From a virus: DNA of 31,271 bases. Numbering within the stretch: the stretch's first letter is position 1; the number at the start of each line of letters is the position of its first letter. A program made the translations under genes and the position numbers. The stretch covers positions 1-31,271 of IMG/VR virus record IMGVR_UViG_3300046004_000751; one strand, given 5' to 3'. Under the pieces are notes generated by a model. That model ran no database searches. It was not told the origin of the DNA and worked only from the letters and a program-made list of their open reading frames with translations. Positions 21,248 to 30,646 of the stretch are shown in pieces.

Positions 21248-22905
21248 AACTTACGCTGTCTGGTTTTCAAGGCGCTAACCGTGCGCTGCACCCTAAACTA
21301 CTGCCTGATGGCGTAGGCGTGGCGTCGAATAACCAGAAGCCGGGCCGTGGCGATCTGCGTCCGTGGCGTAGCCCGCTAGAGGTGGCTACCGTACCAGCGG
21401 GAACAAAGTCGCTGTACCGCATGGGGCGGGATGTGGCTTCGGACGCTTTGTACTGGTTGAGTTGGCCTAAAGAGGTTCATGTGTCGCAGGGTTTTGAGGC
21501 CGGGGATTCTGTTGTGTACGGATCAGACGGAGCAGTAACCGGAACCGGCAAAACTGAACGCACTTACTACACGGGTGACGGAGCACCAAAGGTTACAGAT
21601 ACGACATTGGCGCTGGCCGCTGCACCCTACCCGATGGCGGCGCGGGATTTGGGTGTACCTAAGCCTCCTAGCGCAATCACCGCCTCCCTTGCAACTGTTT
21701 TTGCTAAAGCGGGTTCTGCGGAGGCAATGCAGGAAACCGTGTTTTATGTGTACACCTATGTGTCTGATTGGGGTTCGGAGGGGGCACCTAGCAATGTAAG
21801 TATTCAGGTGGATAAGCAGCGCGTAGATACGGTTAGCCTGACGGGCTTTTCTGCACCACCCTCCGGCAATTACGGCATTAACCGAATGCGCATCTATCGA
21901 ACAAAAGCCAGTGCTGGTGGGGCAGAGTTCTATCTTTTCCGCACGGTGGCTATTGGTACGCAACTGGTCGTTGATGCTGACGAGGAATTGGGGGAGGTGA
22001 TGCCCACGGCTACATGGGAGATGCCGCCAGCAGATTTAAAGGGGTTGATTTCGCTTTGGAATGGAATGCTCGCTGGCATCAGTGGTAATTCAGTACGCTT
22101 TTGTGAGGCGTATGTGCCCTACGCTTGGCCTCCTGAGTACGACGCTGTACCGCCCGACGGCACGCCCGTTGCCCTTGGTGTGTTCGGTCAGAGCGTGCTT
22201 GTTCTGACAACCGGCAGGCCACTTCTGTTAAGTGGGTCGTCGCCGGACTCGATGGATCAGCAGCCACTAGAAATCCCGCAAGGATGCATGGCGGCGCGTT
22301 CGGTAGTGAGCATGGGTAATGGCGTGGCGTGGTCTAGCAATGACGGGTTGTGCTGGTACGGCGCAGGCGGTGCGCGGATTCTAACGTCGGGCATTATGAC
22401 CCGCGAAGATTGGCAGGCGCTACGCCCCGCTAGCGTGATCGGCTGTATGTACGAGGGCTTGTACTTCGGCAGCTATGACGACGGCACCGGGCGCAAGGGT
22501 TTCATGATTGACCCCGGCAACGCGCAGGGCATTTACTTTCTTGACGTTGGCTTTGAGGCTATGCACTTCGATGAGTTGCAAGATCAGCTTTATGTGGTGG
22601 CAGATAACAAGTTGATGCGCTGGGATGCGGGGATTCCTATGCAAGCGACGTTTAAGAGCAAGGTGTTCCGCACGCCTCACCCCACTAATTTTTCCTGCGC
22701 GCAGGTGGTGGCAGACGGCTATCCGCTAACCGTTAAGGTGTACGCTGATGGCGTATTGCAGCATACCCAGACGGTAGAGAACCGCCAGCCGTTTCGACTG
22801 CCTTCTGGATTTAAAGCGGAGGACTGGCAGGTTTCAGTGGTGACTAACCACGCTGTGCAAGGTCTTGTGATTGCTAACAATATGTCTGAATTAGGTGCTG
22901 TATGA
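21244..22905 (+). CDS. Tail nozzle/stabilisation-like protein
   Basis: The 553-aa beta-rich protein fits the nozzle or stabilisation proteins that extend the short tail tube below the adaptor rings. The N-terminus (LTLSGFQGANRALHPKLLPD, GVASNNQKPGRGDLRPWRSP) describes a strand lining the neck. A propeller-like body follows with VFYVYTYVSDWGSEGAPS, NRMRIYRTKASAGGAEFYLF, FCEAYVPYAWPPEYDAVPPD, LGVFGQSVLVLTTGRPLLLS and AWSSNDGLCWYG. I know this series from nozzle proteins of N4-like and related podoviruses. It lies far from the adaptor genes (about 12 kb), an unusual order. ATGA overlaps link it to both neighbours. Confidence 0.8.
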   Translation: MKLTLSGFQGANRALHPKLLPDGVGVASNNQKPGRGDLRPWRSPLEVATVPAGTKSLYRMGRDVASDALYWLSWPKEVHVSQGFEAGDSVVYGSDGAVTGTGKTERTYYTGDGAPKVTDTTLALAAAPYPMAARDLGVPKPPSAITASLATVFAKAGSAEAMQETVFYVYTYVSDWGSEGAPSNVSIQVDKQRVDTVSLTGFSAPPSGNYGINRMRIYRTKASAGGAEFYLFRTVAIGTQLVVDADEELGEVMPTATWEMPPADLKGLISLWNGMLAGISGNSVRFCEAYVPYAWPPEYDAVPPDGTPVALGVFGQSVLVLTTGRPLLLSGSSPDSMDQQPLEIPQGCMAARSVVSMGNGVAWSSNDGLCWYGAGGARILTSGIMTREDWQALRPASVIGCMYEGLYFGSYDDGTGRKGFMIDPGNAQGIYFLDVGFEAMHFDELQDQLYVVADNKLMRWDAGIPMQATFKSKVFRTPHPTNFSCAQVVADGYPLTVKVYADGVLQHTQTVENRQPFRLPSGFKAEDWQVSVVTNHAVQGLVIANNMSELGAV

Positions 22906-25900
22906 CCGACGAACGTAATGATTTACCCAACCCTTCGGCGAATAACTACGATCAGCGCGTTCGTGAAACTTTGATGACCTACATGGGTCGGCAAGGCAAC
23001 CCGTTAGATCGCGGCCTGACGATGCGCGATATGCTGGACGCGGGGTTAATAGCTATCAATGATGGCGCGAAGCTAACTACAGGCATGAGTAGACTGCCTA
23101 TCAAGTCAGGGCCTAATATTACAGCCGACACCCTGCCAGATTTAACGCCGCCACCTACGCCGGAAGGGTTTGAAGTACACGCCGGCTTCACGCAGATAAT
23201 GATTGAGCATGATCCGGCAACATTCACTCAGGGGCATGGGCACTTGCGTACAGTCGTTTACGGCAAGGTGCGGGCGGTGGGCGAAGCGGCTCCGGTGTTT
23301 GCACACGCGGTGAAGGTCGCAGAGTTTGGCGGCTCTGTGTTCTCTATGCCTAGCGCACCCGCTACAACATGGCACTTGTGGATTAAGTGGGAAACCAATG
23401 ACGGCGTGCTATCCGCAGACCCTGCTGGTGGCACTAACGGGCAGGTGGCTATTACAGGGCAGGATGTTTCCAAATTGCTGGAGGCGATGACAGGAGAGAT
23501 TACAGAGTCGCAGTTGTACGGCGATTTGACTAGGCGCATTGATCTGGTGGACGGCCCAGCCACGATGGTGAACTCCGTTGCAGACAAAGTAAAGGCCGAG
23601 GCAGAGGCGAGAGGTTTGGCCATTGAGGCAGAGGCGAAAGCACGGACAGACGCGCTGATCGATCAGGCTCGAACGATAGGGGCTTCGATTACAACTGTGA
23701 GTGAATCGGTGCAGACGCTATCCGAATCATACGGAAAGCACGTCATATCAATAACAGCGGGCTTGGGTGATGCGGTAGCGGCAGCGACAACAGAGACAGG
23801 GGTACGTGTATCTGCGGAGGATGTGATTGCGAAAAGTGTAACTGCGATGGGTGGCAGGATGGGCACTGCTGAGGCGTGGATAAACACAGAAACATCGACT
23901 CGACTTGAAAAAGACAAAGCTACAGGCAGGATTCTCGACGCCATTGGCTTGACAGTGGATGACCCGATAACTGGGGTAGCGGCTACCAGCGCTAAACTTA
24001 TTCGGGATTACAGCACCACCATTGATGCCAAGCAGTTTGTGCATAACAGTATTGTAGATTTCAGCGGGGAGGTGTATGACCCCGTGACGGGTGCGGTAAA
24101 GAGTGCGCTTAACTCGGAAATAATTTCATCAAAGGTGGACGCTGAGTTGATGATGGGCACCAAGATCACCAACTTTGGCAATGAGATTAAAGACCCGGTG
24201 AAGGGGGTTATTGCTTCCGCTATTTCATCCGGGGTAATCTACAGCAAGATTGACGCTAAAGAAGCGGTGTCAACAGAAATCAAGACGACGCAATCCAAGT
24301 TCATGAACCCGGAAACAGGGTTGATTAACGACGCAGCGATACAGACCACGCTGTTTACTCGGACAGACGCTAAAGAGGCAATAGCGAATGAGATTAAGTC
24401 GTACAAAGCAACCGTTGGCGGCAAGACCTTTAGCGAGATAGAGATTCAAGCGAACACGGCTGCAAGTGATGCAGGTGCTCTGAAATCTCAGTACACGGTG
24501 AAGTTGAATACCGTGGGCACTAACGGGGTGCTGGCAATAGCGGGCTTCGGCTTGGCGAGCGAACCCACTGCGGCGGGGGGGATGACCTCGCAGTTCTTGG
24601 TGAATGCTGACAGGTTTGCGGTGGTTTCGGGTACTGACGGGGGAACATATGCGCCTTTTACTGTGCAAGGTGTGGACGAAGTTCTGCCCAATGGAACGGA
24701 ACTCAAGAAGGGCGTTTACATGGACGCTGCGTTTATTCGTAACGCAACGATCACCGGCGCGATGGTTGTTCAGGGAACCATCGAAGATATGCACGTTACT
24801 GAGCTGAACGCCACTAAGTTGACTGCTGGTGAAGGCATTATTGGGGACAGGCTTAAAAGCCAGAACAATAACGATGCCAATACGCAAGGGTGGCGCATTG
24901 AGCCTAATGGCAATGCCACGTTCAACGGTGTTGTTGTGCGCGGCACGGTATATGCGGATGCGGGTCGCATTGGTGGACTGACATTGACGGGGGGAGTGAT
25001 TCATTCAAGTGGAGTCACACCACCGCCGCTATTAGTTGAGCCAGACCTAACGCGAACCCGTCCGGTCAAGCAAGTGGTAGCCACTGGCTCTGGTACGCCA
25101 TCTACGATTTTAGTGCTGCAAGATGGGGAGGTAATGGGCTTTGGCTATTGGGAATCCGGTCTTTTTGGTGCGGCTTACACGGCTGCAAGCGGCTTAACAG
25201 CAGGCACGCCTATGCCGATTGCGCTGCTTAAAAATCCAAATGGTACGCCATTCATTACCAATGTAGCTGCGGCAGATGCTGGTGAGAATTTCTTGGCATT
25301 CTTAAAACACGATGGTACGGTTTGGTTTATTGGAGGGTCAATTGAGAGCGTGATGATTCCCAATTTAACGATGATTGCCGGGGTGAGTGATGTAGTTTCC
25401 ATCTCTGCTGCGCAAAATTTTCTAGTCATGCTAACCGCCAGCGGGCAAGTGTATGTGCGGGGGCAGCAACGCGATGCTCTTTGCCATAACATTGAGGTTG
25501 CTAACCAAAACTGGGACGCACCATTGAATCTGGTGGCGTATGGATTCCAAGGCTCACTCAGAGCGACTAGGGTTATGAAAATCACGGCTGGTGGCTACCA
25601 CTTCGCCATGCTGGATTCAAACGGCTACGTGTGGACTGCGGGGCAAAACTTTTGGGGCGAGATGGGTGTGGAGTTACCAACCGAAAAAGGCGTGCACCTT
25701 TTCCATATACACCGCACGCTTATAGATGGGACGCGAAAGCACAACTACACTATTTCGGATATTTGGGCGGGTGATCGTATAACCATGTTTGCTATTAAGG
25801 CAACTTACCCCCACCCAAGCGGCACAGATGTTGGGTTACTAGCGGGTGGGTTATATAGTGTTGGGTGTGAGATGCCTTTTAGAAACCCCAAGCCCGGTGT

Positions 25901-27164
25901 TTTCGGAGATGCGTGGGTAGTTCTACCCGTACCTTACGACCCGCACCTTTTAGACACTAGGCACTACCCAAAATTGGTTTGTAAAAGCGCCGATACCGGC
26001 ACAACCTATAGGGTGGTTATTGGTGGTGGCATAAACGGCGTGCCCGGAGACTATCGCAGAGCAATCATCAGGCAGCAAGGTGCCTATAACCACATCTTTT
26101 GCCTCGGCTTTGAAGGGTTTGAGCGAGATTTGCCGGTGATGCAAATGAAACCGGCAAAAAACTTTAGCGGTGTCACCCAGACTATACAGAATGACTTTCT
26201 GTATAAAGGGGTTCGCGTTAACACCCCAGCCGAAGCCGTCTCTGCGCGGAGATACGATAGTCCATCGGGGGATCGGAATGAGAGCACGGCCCGGCCTATG
26301 GGTGATGTTTTCTACATAAAGGATGACGGGGATTATTCGTTAGTTCACCCGACTGATTCTTTATATACTTGGGTTAAAGGCAAGATGGCTAACCCTTTTA
26401 TGGCGTTAGTACCCGGTGGTGAAAGTTATGCAAGAGAGTGGCTTACAGGCTCTAAGGAACTGCCATCAGACATTCGTTATGGCTACCCGAATATGCGGCT
26501 GGATACTGATTTTCCGAATACCTATCAGGACGGTTATAACCTGAGAGCAACTGAAGAATATGGTTCAGGCGTTGTATTGGATAGGCCTACTGCTACTGAA
26601 AAACGTCACGTAAACAAAGGTTTATATAGCGTGGATGAGGTGCATACACAAACAGGCATTCCAATTTACAACAATCACAGTTACGACTTAACCCCAGCAC
26701 TCGATACAGAACTCCGTTGGTGGAACACTTACATCGGGCCGCTAACGGTTTGCCATATTAACGAGGTTAATGCTGTTTACACGGTGGCAGACGCTACTGT
26801 TTTTGGTGCTTGGACGGGGCTTTATGCACAAGACTTTACTTCGCAGTACGCCGCGCAGTACATAAACAAGTGGCGGGAGCGTTTGCGCTCTTTACGCTCT
26901 GGGGCGGGTTTTACCACTTCAAGAGAAGACCCTTCCATCCCGTTTGGCGGCAGTGGGTTTGGCGTAAAGTCAAACGGAAATTTTATGTTTGGTAATTCCG
27001 CTGGGAATAACCTCACGTTTAATGGCTCGGCCTTATCTTACAGAGGCTCACTTGATGTTAAGAGTTCAACCGATACCAATAAATCGCGTATGGAAATCAC
27101 GGATGATTGCATCAAGGTGTATGAGGGTAGCCAATTGCGGGTAGTGATTGGGAGGCTACCATAA
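22902..27164 (+). CDS. Giant tail-tip protein with DUF1983-like region and RCC1-like domain
   Basis: This 1420-aa protein is a probable host-recognition tip. Order: an N-terminal segment (LTMRDMLDAGLI) and fibronectin-like domain (PPTPEGFEVHAGFTQIMIEH) to about residue 190; a helical region with three 38-residue repeats plus a partial one, each starting [IVT]DA[KE] (about 374-507); a J-protein/DUF1983-like section (FLVNADRFAVVSG, AFIRNATITGAMVVQGTIED, LNATKLTAGEGIIGDRLKS, GGLTLTGGVIHSSG) to about 705; an RCC1-like propeller (FLAFLKHDGTVWFIGG, KITAGGYHFAMLDSNGYVWT, AGQNFWGEMGVEL) from about 722 to 960; a large unassigned beta-rich part; and a typical fibre end (GSQLRVVIGRLP). It overlaps both neighbours. 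Confidence 0.88.
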   Translation: MTDERNDLPNPSANNYDQRVRETLMTYMGRQGNPLDRGLTMRDMLDAGLIAINDGAKLTTGMSRLPIKSGPNITADTLPDLTPPPTPEGFEVHAGFTQIMIEHDPATFTQGHGHLRTVVYGKVRAVGEAAPVFAHAVKVAEFGGSVFSMPSAPATTWHLWIKWETNDGVLSADPAGGTNGQVAITGQDVSKLLEAMTGEITESQLYGDLTRRIDLVDGPATMVNSVADKVKAEAEARGLAIEAEAKARTDALIDQARTIGASITTVSESVQTLSESYGKHVISITAGLGDAVAAATTETGVRVSAEDVIAKSVTAMGGRMGTAEAWINTETSTRLEKDKATGRILDAIGLTVDDPITGVAATSAKLIRDYSTTIDAKQFVHNSIVDFSGEVYDPVTGAVKSALNSEIISSKVDAELMMGTKITNFGNEIKDPVKGVIASAISSGVIYSKIDAKEAVSTEIKTTQSKFMNPETGLINDAAIQTTLFTRTDAKEAIANEIKSYKATVGGKTFSEIEIQANTAASDAGALKSQYTVKLNTVGTNGVLAIAGFGLASEPTAAGGMTSQFLVNADRFAVVSGTDGGTYAPFTVQGVDEVLPNGTELKKGVYMDAAFIRNATITGAMVVQGTIEDMHVTELNATKLTAGEGIIGDRLKSQNNNDANTQGWRIEPNGNATFNGVVVRGTVYADAGRIGGLTLTGGVIHSSGVTPPPLLVEPDLTRTRPVKQVVATGSGTPSTILVLQDGEVMGFGYWESGLFGAAYTAASGLTAGTPMPIALLKNPNGTPFITNVAAADAGENFLAFLKHDGTVWFIGGSIESVMIPNLTMIAGVSDVVSISAAQNFLVMLTASGQVYVRGQQRDALCHNIEVANQNWDAPLNLVAYGFQGSLRATRVMKITAGGYHFAMLDSNGYVWTAGQNFWGEMGVELPTEKGVHLFHIHRTLIDGTRKHNYTISDIWAGDRITMFAIKATYPHPSGTDVGLLAGGLYSVGCEMPFRNPKPGVFGDAWVVLPVPYDPHLLDTRHYPKLVCKSADTGTTYRVVIGGGINGVPGDYRRAIIRQQGAYNHIFCLGFEGFERDLPVMQMKPAKNFSGVTQTIQNDFLYKGVRVNTPAEAVSARRYDSPSGDRNESTARPMGDVFYIKDDGDYSLVHPTDSLYTWVKGKMANPFMALVPGGESYAREWLTGSKELPSDIRYGYPNMRLDTDFPNTYQDGYNLRATEEYGSGVVLDRPTATEKRHVNKGLYSVDEVHTQTGIPIYNNHSYDLTPALDTELRWWNTYIGPLTVCHINEVNAVYTVADATVFGAWTGLYAQDFTSQYAAQYINKWRERLRSLRSGAGFTTSREDPSIPFGGSGFGVKSNGNFMFGNSAGNNLTFNGSALSYRGSLDVKSSTDTNKSRMEITDDCIKVYEGSQLRVVIGRLP
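24021..24422 (+). repeat. Tandem 38-residue (114-bp) repeats in the tip protein
   Basis: Copies lie at 24021-24134, 24135-24248 and 24249-24362, with a partial fourth copy at 24363-24422. Each opens with [IVT]-D-A-[KE] and keeps a D/N-P-x-x-G turn at position 20-24. DNA identity is low, so these are old protein-level repeats. Confidence 0.75.
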
Positions 27165-29566
27165 TGAGCGCACTTGACACGCAAATAAGTAACGCGGTTG
27201 TACGCAGAACAGATGTTAAGAATCAGTTGGATGCGTTGACCGCAAGGGTGAAAAACCTTCAAGATGGGCTTCCAGCCGTTTTTGCCGAAGTGAAAGCCTA
27301 CGCGAATGAGCAGGGTGTTGATTTGCAAGTCGGCAGTCCTAGCAAAGTTAAAATCCAAGACGTAGTGCAGTCGCAATACGGGCATACGCTCATTGTGATG
27401 GAAGATGGGTCTGTATTGGGCGCAGGAATTACGATGGGTTCATCCCTCGGGGGTGCCGCAGCAGAAAATTATGGCTGGAGTTGGGTTTCGCAAAAACACA
27501 ATAATGGGTTTGGCATTCACGGGCAGGTTATCCGCAATAACACTACTGATTACAGCGGAGAGGTTGCCCTTCAAGTGCTGCCAATCAGCGATGTGAAAAA
27601 AGCGGTAGCAGGTGAGCGATTTACTGCGTTCTTAAAAAATGATGGCACAGTGTGGTTTATGGGTGATTTGATTGGAGGGGTTCTTCGCTCTACTCCTGTA
27701 CAAATAGCCGACCTACCGTTAGCGCAAGATATATCGGCGGTGATGAGTTTTCTGCTTATTCTTACCAGAGATGGCGACGCTTTCTTTAGAGGCGACAAAT
27801 CTAACGAGTCAAATATTTGGCGGCGTAAATGGGTTAGCTCTGCATCCACTGACCGCAACCTCAAACTAGAAGCGCGCATACCAACATCCACACTAGAGGA
27901 TACGCAGAAGAACTGGCCGCATTCACATGGTTATGGTCCATTCGAGTTTGCGGAGTTTGATTTTACGTCCGACAACGCATGGGCCGCAAACGCAAATGAG
28001 CGATATTTCCGATGGAATTGGAGTTCTCCACGGAAATTCAAGCAAATTGCCGCAGGGCCGTTTCATATCGTTCTACTGGATACCGATAACATAGTATGGG
28101 CAGCAGGAACGCTATTCCACTACTATGGCAGCACTCCGATAGGATACCAGTCTGGTAGATTTGTTGGCTTAGAACCTCTTTGCAGTTGGGATACTTATTT
28201 TAGAACGTTTCCTTACAAAGCCAGCCAAATTTTTGCTGGCGAGTCTATCACGTACTTTACTTGCGCCGATCCGGGTGAGGCTGATCTTTATAATCGTTCT
28301 GGCAAGCTCGGCTCGTTGTACCAAGTCGGTACAAAAGTGGGGTCAAATTCAACGGCTTGGAATTACGCAATGCGCCCTGAAAAGGTTTTTGATGGCGGCG
28401 CTATTGACCCCAATAAGCGTTACAAAGTAAGCATAGGCGGGCTAGTAATACGCGCCAACACAGCAACCCAGCCGATAACGGACTCACGCTGCGCTGTAAT
28501 TGTGCCTTTATGGGAAAGGCAAGCGGCACCTTTCGCACATTGCTATAAATCGTACTACATCGGCGCACTGAGCTACAACCATTGGTCCGGTCAGGATAAT
28601 GATGGCTGGGGGACTGACACCCAAGCCAATTACCAGCCATTGCCACTAGGTTTAATACAAGAGGATACGGTTATCAGTTTGGGCAAGTACACTTTTTACT
28701 TGCAAAAAAAAGACAATTTGATTGTCACTGGAACCGTAAACTATCAGAGCGATACCGATCCGTTGAAATTCAAACCACACAAAACCTTTCTTGTGCAGTA
28801 CGACAAGAGCAAAAAACTTGTGTCCGGGCTAAAGTTTAAAAATGTGTTTGTTGAAAATAATGGCGTAGTTGAATACGATGAAGCGGATAAGAAAGAAGGC
28901 GGCATCTACAAGTATTACAGCAGGATTGATTCGCCGCTTGTCCCGCCGATGCTAATTGTGAGAGATATTTCTCGCATATCCACAAACGCAAACAATACAG
29001 AAGCAAGTCGAGATGCCGCCTTCAATACGTTAAATGGGACTTCTTTAAAAATATCAGATTTTCTAAAGACGAATAATTTTTGGCGTTTTTACTTTAACAC
29101 TACAAGCACGGTGACAGCGTATAGAAATATTTACGACGAAGTTGACCCGAAAAGTCGATATTATTTACTGGCGCAAGGCAATGAAGATTTGACGCAGTTA
29201 AAAAATGAGCGCCTTACTCTTTTGAGTAGCTATAATTACTGGACGGTTGAGTTGCTAAGGCTACAGGCACTACCTGTACCTATTGAGAAATTCGGGTTAA
29301 ATATTTTTAATTCAAACAATAAACTTATTTACGATAGCAACTCAATTACTTGGAATCAAGTTGATTTCTTTGAGGTTGCTGCTAACGGTTCTGCTAGTAA
29401 ATATTATCCTTTTTGCGTAGGTAAAGAAATGCTAGTGCTACAACATTTTATTGAACCACCACCTGTGGATAGGAAAATGCTTTCTCACACAATATCAGCC
29501 GGCAACGGTAGTGTAAGTCTCTCTGGTGGCTCAGAGCGTGTTCATGTTGTGGTGTTAATGCGATGA
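27164..29566 (+). CDS. RCC1-like tail protein, paralogue of the tip protein's propeller
   Basis: The 800-aa protein begins with a coiled coil (LDALTARVKNLQDGLPAVFA, up to residue 60). It then shows an RCC1-like region closely matching the upstream tip protein: HTLIVMEDGSVLGAG, RFTAFLKNDGTVWFMGDLIG, FLLILTRDGDAFFRG, FHIVLLDTDNIVWAAGT and GSLYQVGTKVGS (about 62-390). The match extends to YKVSIGGL, the equivalent of YRVVIGGG upstream. The C-terminal half is unassigned, and the protein ends with SAGNGSVSLSGGSERVHVVV. It lacks the tip protein's DUF1983-like part. The ATG shares its first base with the tip stop codon (TAATG), so it looks like a duplicated and diverged adhesin module. Confidence 0.83.
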   Translation: MSALDTQISNAVVRRTDVKNQLDALTARVKNLQDGLPAVFAEVKAYANEQGVDLQVGSPSKVKIQDVVQSQYGHTLIVMEDGSVLGAGITMGSSLGGAAAENYGWSWVSQKHNNGFGIHGQVIRNNTTDYSGEVALQVLPISDVKKAVAGERFTAFLKNDGTVWFMGDLIGGVLRSTPVQIADLPLAQDISAVMSFLLILTRDGDAFFRGDKSNESNIWRRKWVSSASTDRNLKLEARIPTSTLEDTQKNWPHSHGYGPFEFAEFDFTSDNAWAANANERYFRWNWSSPRKFKQIAAGPFHIVLLDTDNIVWAAGTLFHYYGSTPIGYQSGRFVGLEPLCSWDTYFRTFPYKASQIFAGESITYFTCADPGEADLYNRSGKLGSLYQVGTKVGSNSTAWNYAMRPEKVFDGGAIDPNKRYKVSIGGLVIRANTATQPITDSRCAVIVPLWERQAAPFAHCYKSYYIGALSYNHWSGQDNDGWGTDTQANYQPLPLGLIQEDTVISLGKYTFYLQKKDNLIVTGTVNYQSDTDPLKFKPHKTFLVQYDKSKKLVSGLKFKNVFVENNGVVEYDEADKKEGGIYKYYSRIDSPLVPPMLIVRDISRISTNANNTEASRDAAFNTLNGTSLKISDFLKTNNFWRFYFNTTSTVTAYRNIYDEVDPKSRYYLLAQGNEDLTQLKNERLTLLSSYNYWTVELLRLQALPVPIEKFGLNIFNSNNKLIYDSNSITWNQVDFFEVAANGSASKYYPFCVGKEMLVLQHFIEPPPVDRKMLSHTISAGNGSVSLSGGSERVHVVVLMR

Positions 29567-30459
29567 CTTACGGATTTATGGCAACCAACAGCAATGGGCA
29601 AGTACTGGTGTCTAGTCAGACGCGCAACTTGCATTTACTTCAAATCATGACGCCATCCTCGCTGTTATATACGGATAGCACGAACACGTATGGCGGTATG
29701 CACCAATGGGCGTATAGGTTTACAAGCCAAAGAACCCCGGTTCCTTTCTTCTCACTAACAGGCGCGCTCACTAGCATCTCCGCGATCAGGATGGTGGCAC
29801 CTGACGTATGGGAGGTGACGCTCATATGCGAAGGACTCAGTAATCCTCCTGCGCTTTATGTGTTCACTGATCCCGTGGGTAGAACATCACCAGAGAGTTA
29901 TGGGGTAAAGGTGCTCATGGATGATGATTCGCCCGCATTTGATAGCAGGTTTAATCCCCTATCCATTGGTTTTAGTGCGTTAATAGCCCCTGCTTCGGAA
30001 CCCCTACAAAACGGGAATGTAAGTAATTTAACCCCGGTTATTCAAGTTATAGCGGGCACTCTTAACGTCCCTACACCTATTGCGTCTTACTCTGCATTAG
30101 CGCAGTGTGAACGGGAGTCGTACCGTGCTTGGGAAACGGGTGGTCATGATGCTGAGATTTTGGGAAAAAAAATTAATCCTTGGACTGACTACCACTCGGA
30201 GCGCAAATGGGCTTTCTACCGCAGTGGGATTCGCATCTCACCAACTAATCAGCTTTATTGTGGGTGGATTTGCGTCAAACATGGTGTGTACACGACCTTC
30301 CAGCATAACTCTACATCCAGTCTGCCAAATATTGTTACCCTTGGGGGGGACGGCAATCATTCCAGTTTCGGTGATGGAGGCAGTCTGCCATACAGCAACG
30401 AGACGCTTAACTTGCAACCTTCCGCTGTGATTGTCGCTAATGGGTCGCTGTACGGCTGA
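29563..30459 (+). CDS. Distal tail protein (DUF6453-like start)
   Basis: The 298-aa protein opens with TYGFMATNSNGQVLVSSQTR and NLHLLQIM, a start pattern I know from small distal tail or tip-associated proteins in many phages (DUF6453-like). The rest is beta-rich (WEVTLICEGLSNPPALYVFT, YGVKVLMDDDSPAFDSRF, SGIRISPTNQLYCGWICVKH) and ends TLNLQPSAVIVANGSLYG. It overlaps the previous gene by 4 bp (ATGA) and closes the tail block, with a hairpin-rich gap behind it. It is probably a structural partner of the two RCC1-like proteins. Confidence 0.75.
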   Translation: MTYGFMATNSNGQVLVSSQTRNLHLLQIMTPSSLLYTDSTNTYGGMHQWAYRFTSQRTPVPFFSLTGALTSISAIRMVAPDVWEVTLICEGLSNPPALYVFTDPVGRTSPESYGVKVLMDDDSPAFDSRFNPLSIGFSALIAPASEPLQNGNVSNLTPVIQVIAGTLNVPTPIASYSALAQCERESYRAWETGGHDAEILGKKINPWTDYHSERKWAFYRSGIRISPTNQLYCGWICVKHGVYTTFQHNSTSSLPNIVTLGGDGNHSSFGDGGSLPYSNETLNLQPSAVIVANGSLYG

Positions 30460-30485
30460 GCATCCCTGCTGAACAGTGACCCTGC

Positions 30486-30514
30486 TGAGGGTGGGCAGGC
30501 ACTTCCCACCCTCA
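30486..30514 (+). other. Perfect 10-bp hairpin after the tail block
   Basis: TGAGGGTGGG (30486-30495) pairs exactly with CCCACCCTCA (30505-30514) around a 9-nt loop. No T-run follows on either strand. It is a strong RNA structure at the end of the tail operon, perhaps a 3' stabiliser or processing site. Confidence 0.6.
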
Positions 30515-30530
30515 CTTGTATTGCTTGAGG

Positions 30531-30555
30531 CTCCGCCTTCAGGGCGGAGGCTGTT
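30531..30555 (+). terminator. Second hairpin, weak terminator
   Basis: CTCCGCC (30531-30537) pairs with GGCGGAG (30543-30549) around a 5-nt loop, then GCTGTTT follows. The T-run is short and interrupted. With an A/T-rich stem at 30568-30583 nearby, the 187-bp gap probably ends the tail transcript. Confidence 0.5.
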
Positions 30556-30646
30556 TAAAACAATTTAAAAAACCCTCGTTTTTACCTTCCCTATTCGACT
30601 TAGTTATTGGATTATCTCTGCACCCCTATGTGCAAATGGAGATTTG

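Noticed and set aside
8978-30459. Diversity-generating retroelement acting on a fibre gene
   Set aside because: No reverse transcriptase, template repeat or C-type-lectin-like variable region with adenine-rich codons was seen in the window.
30529-30551. Hairpin resembling the ends of IS200/IS605-type elements
   Set aside because: No transposase gene or second end is nearby. It is a simple GC-rich stem in an intergenic gap.
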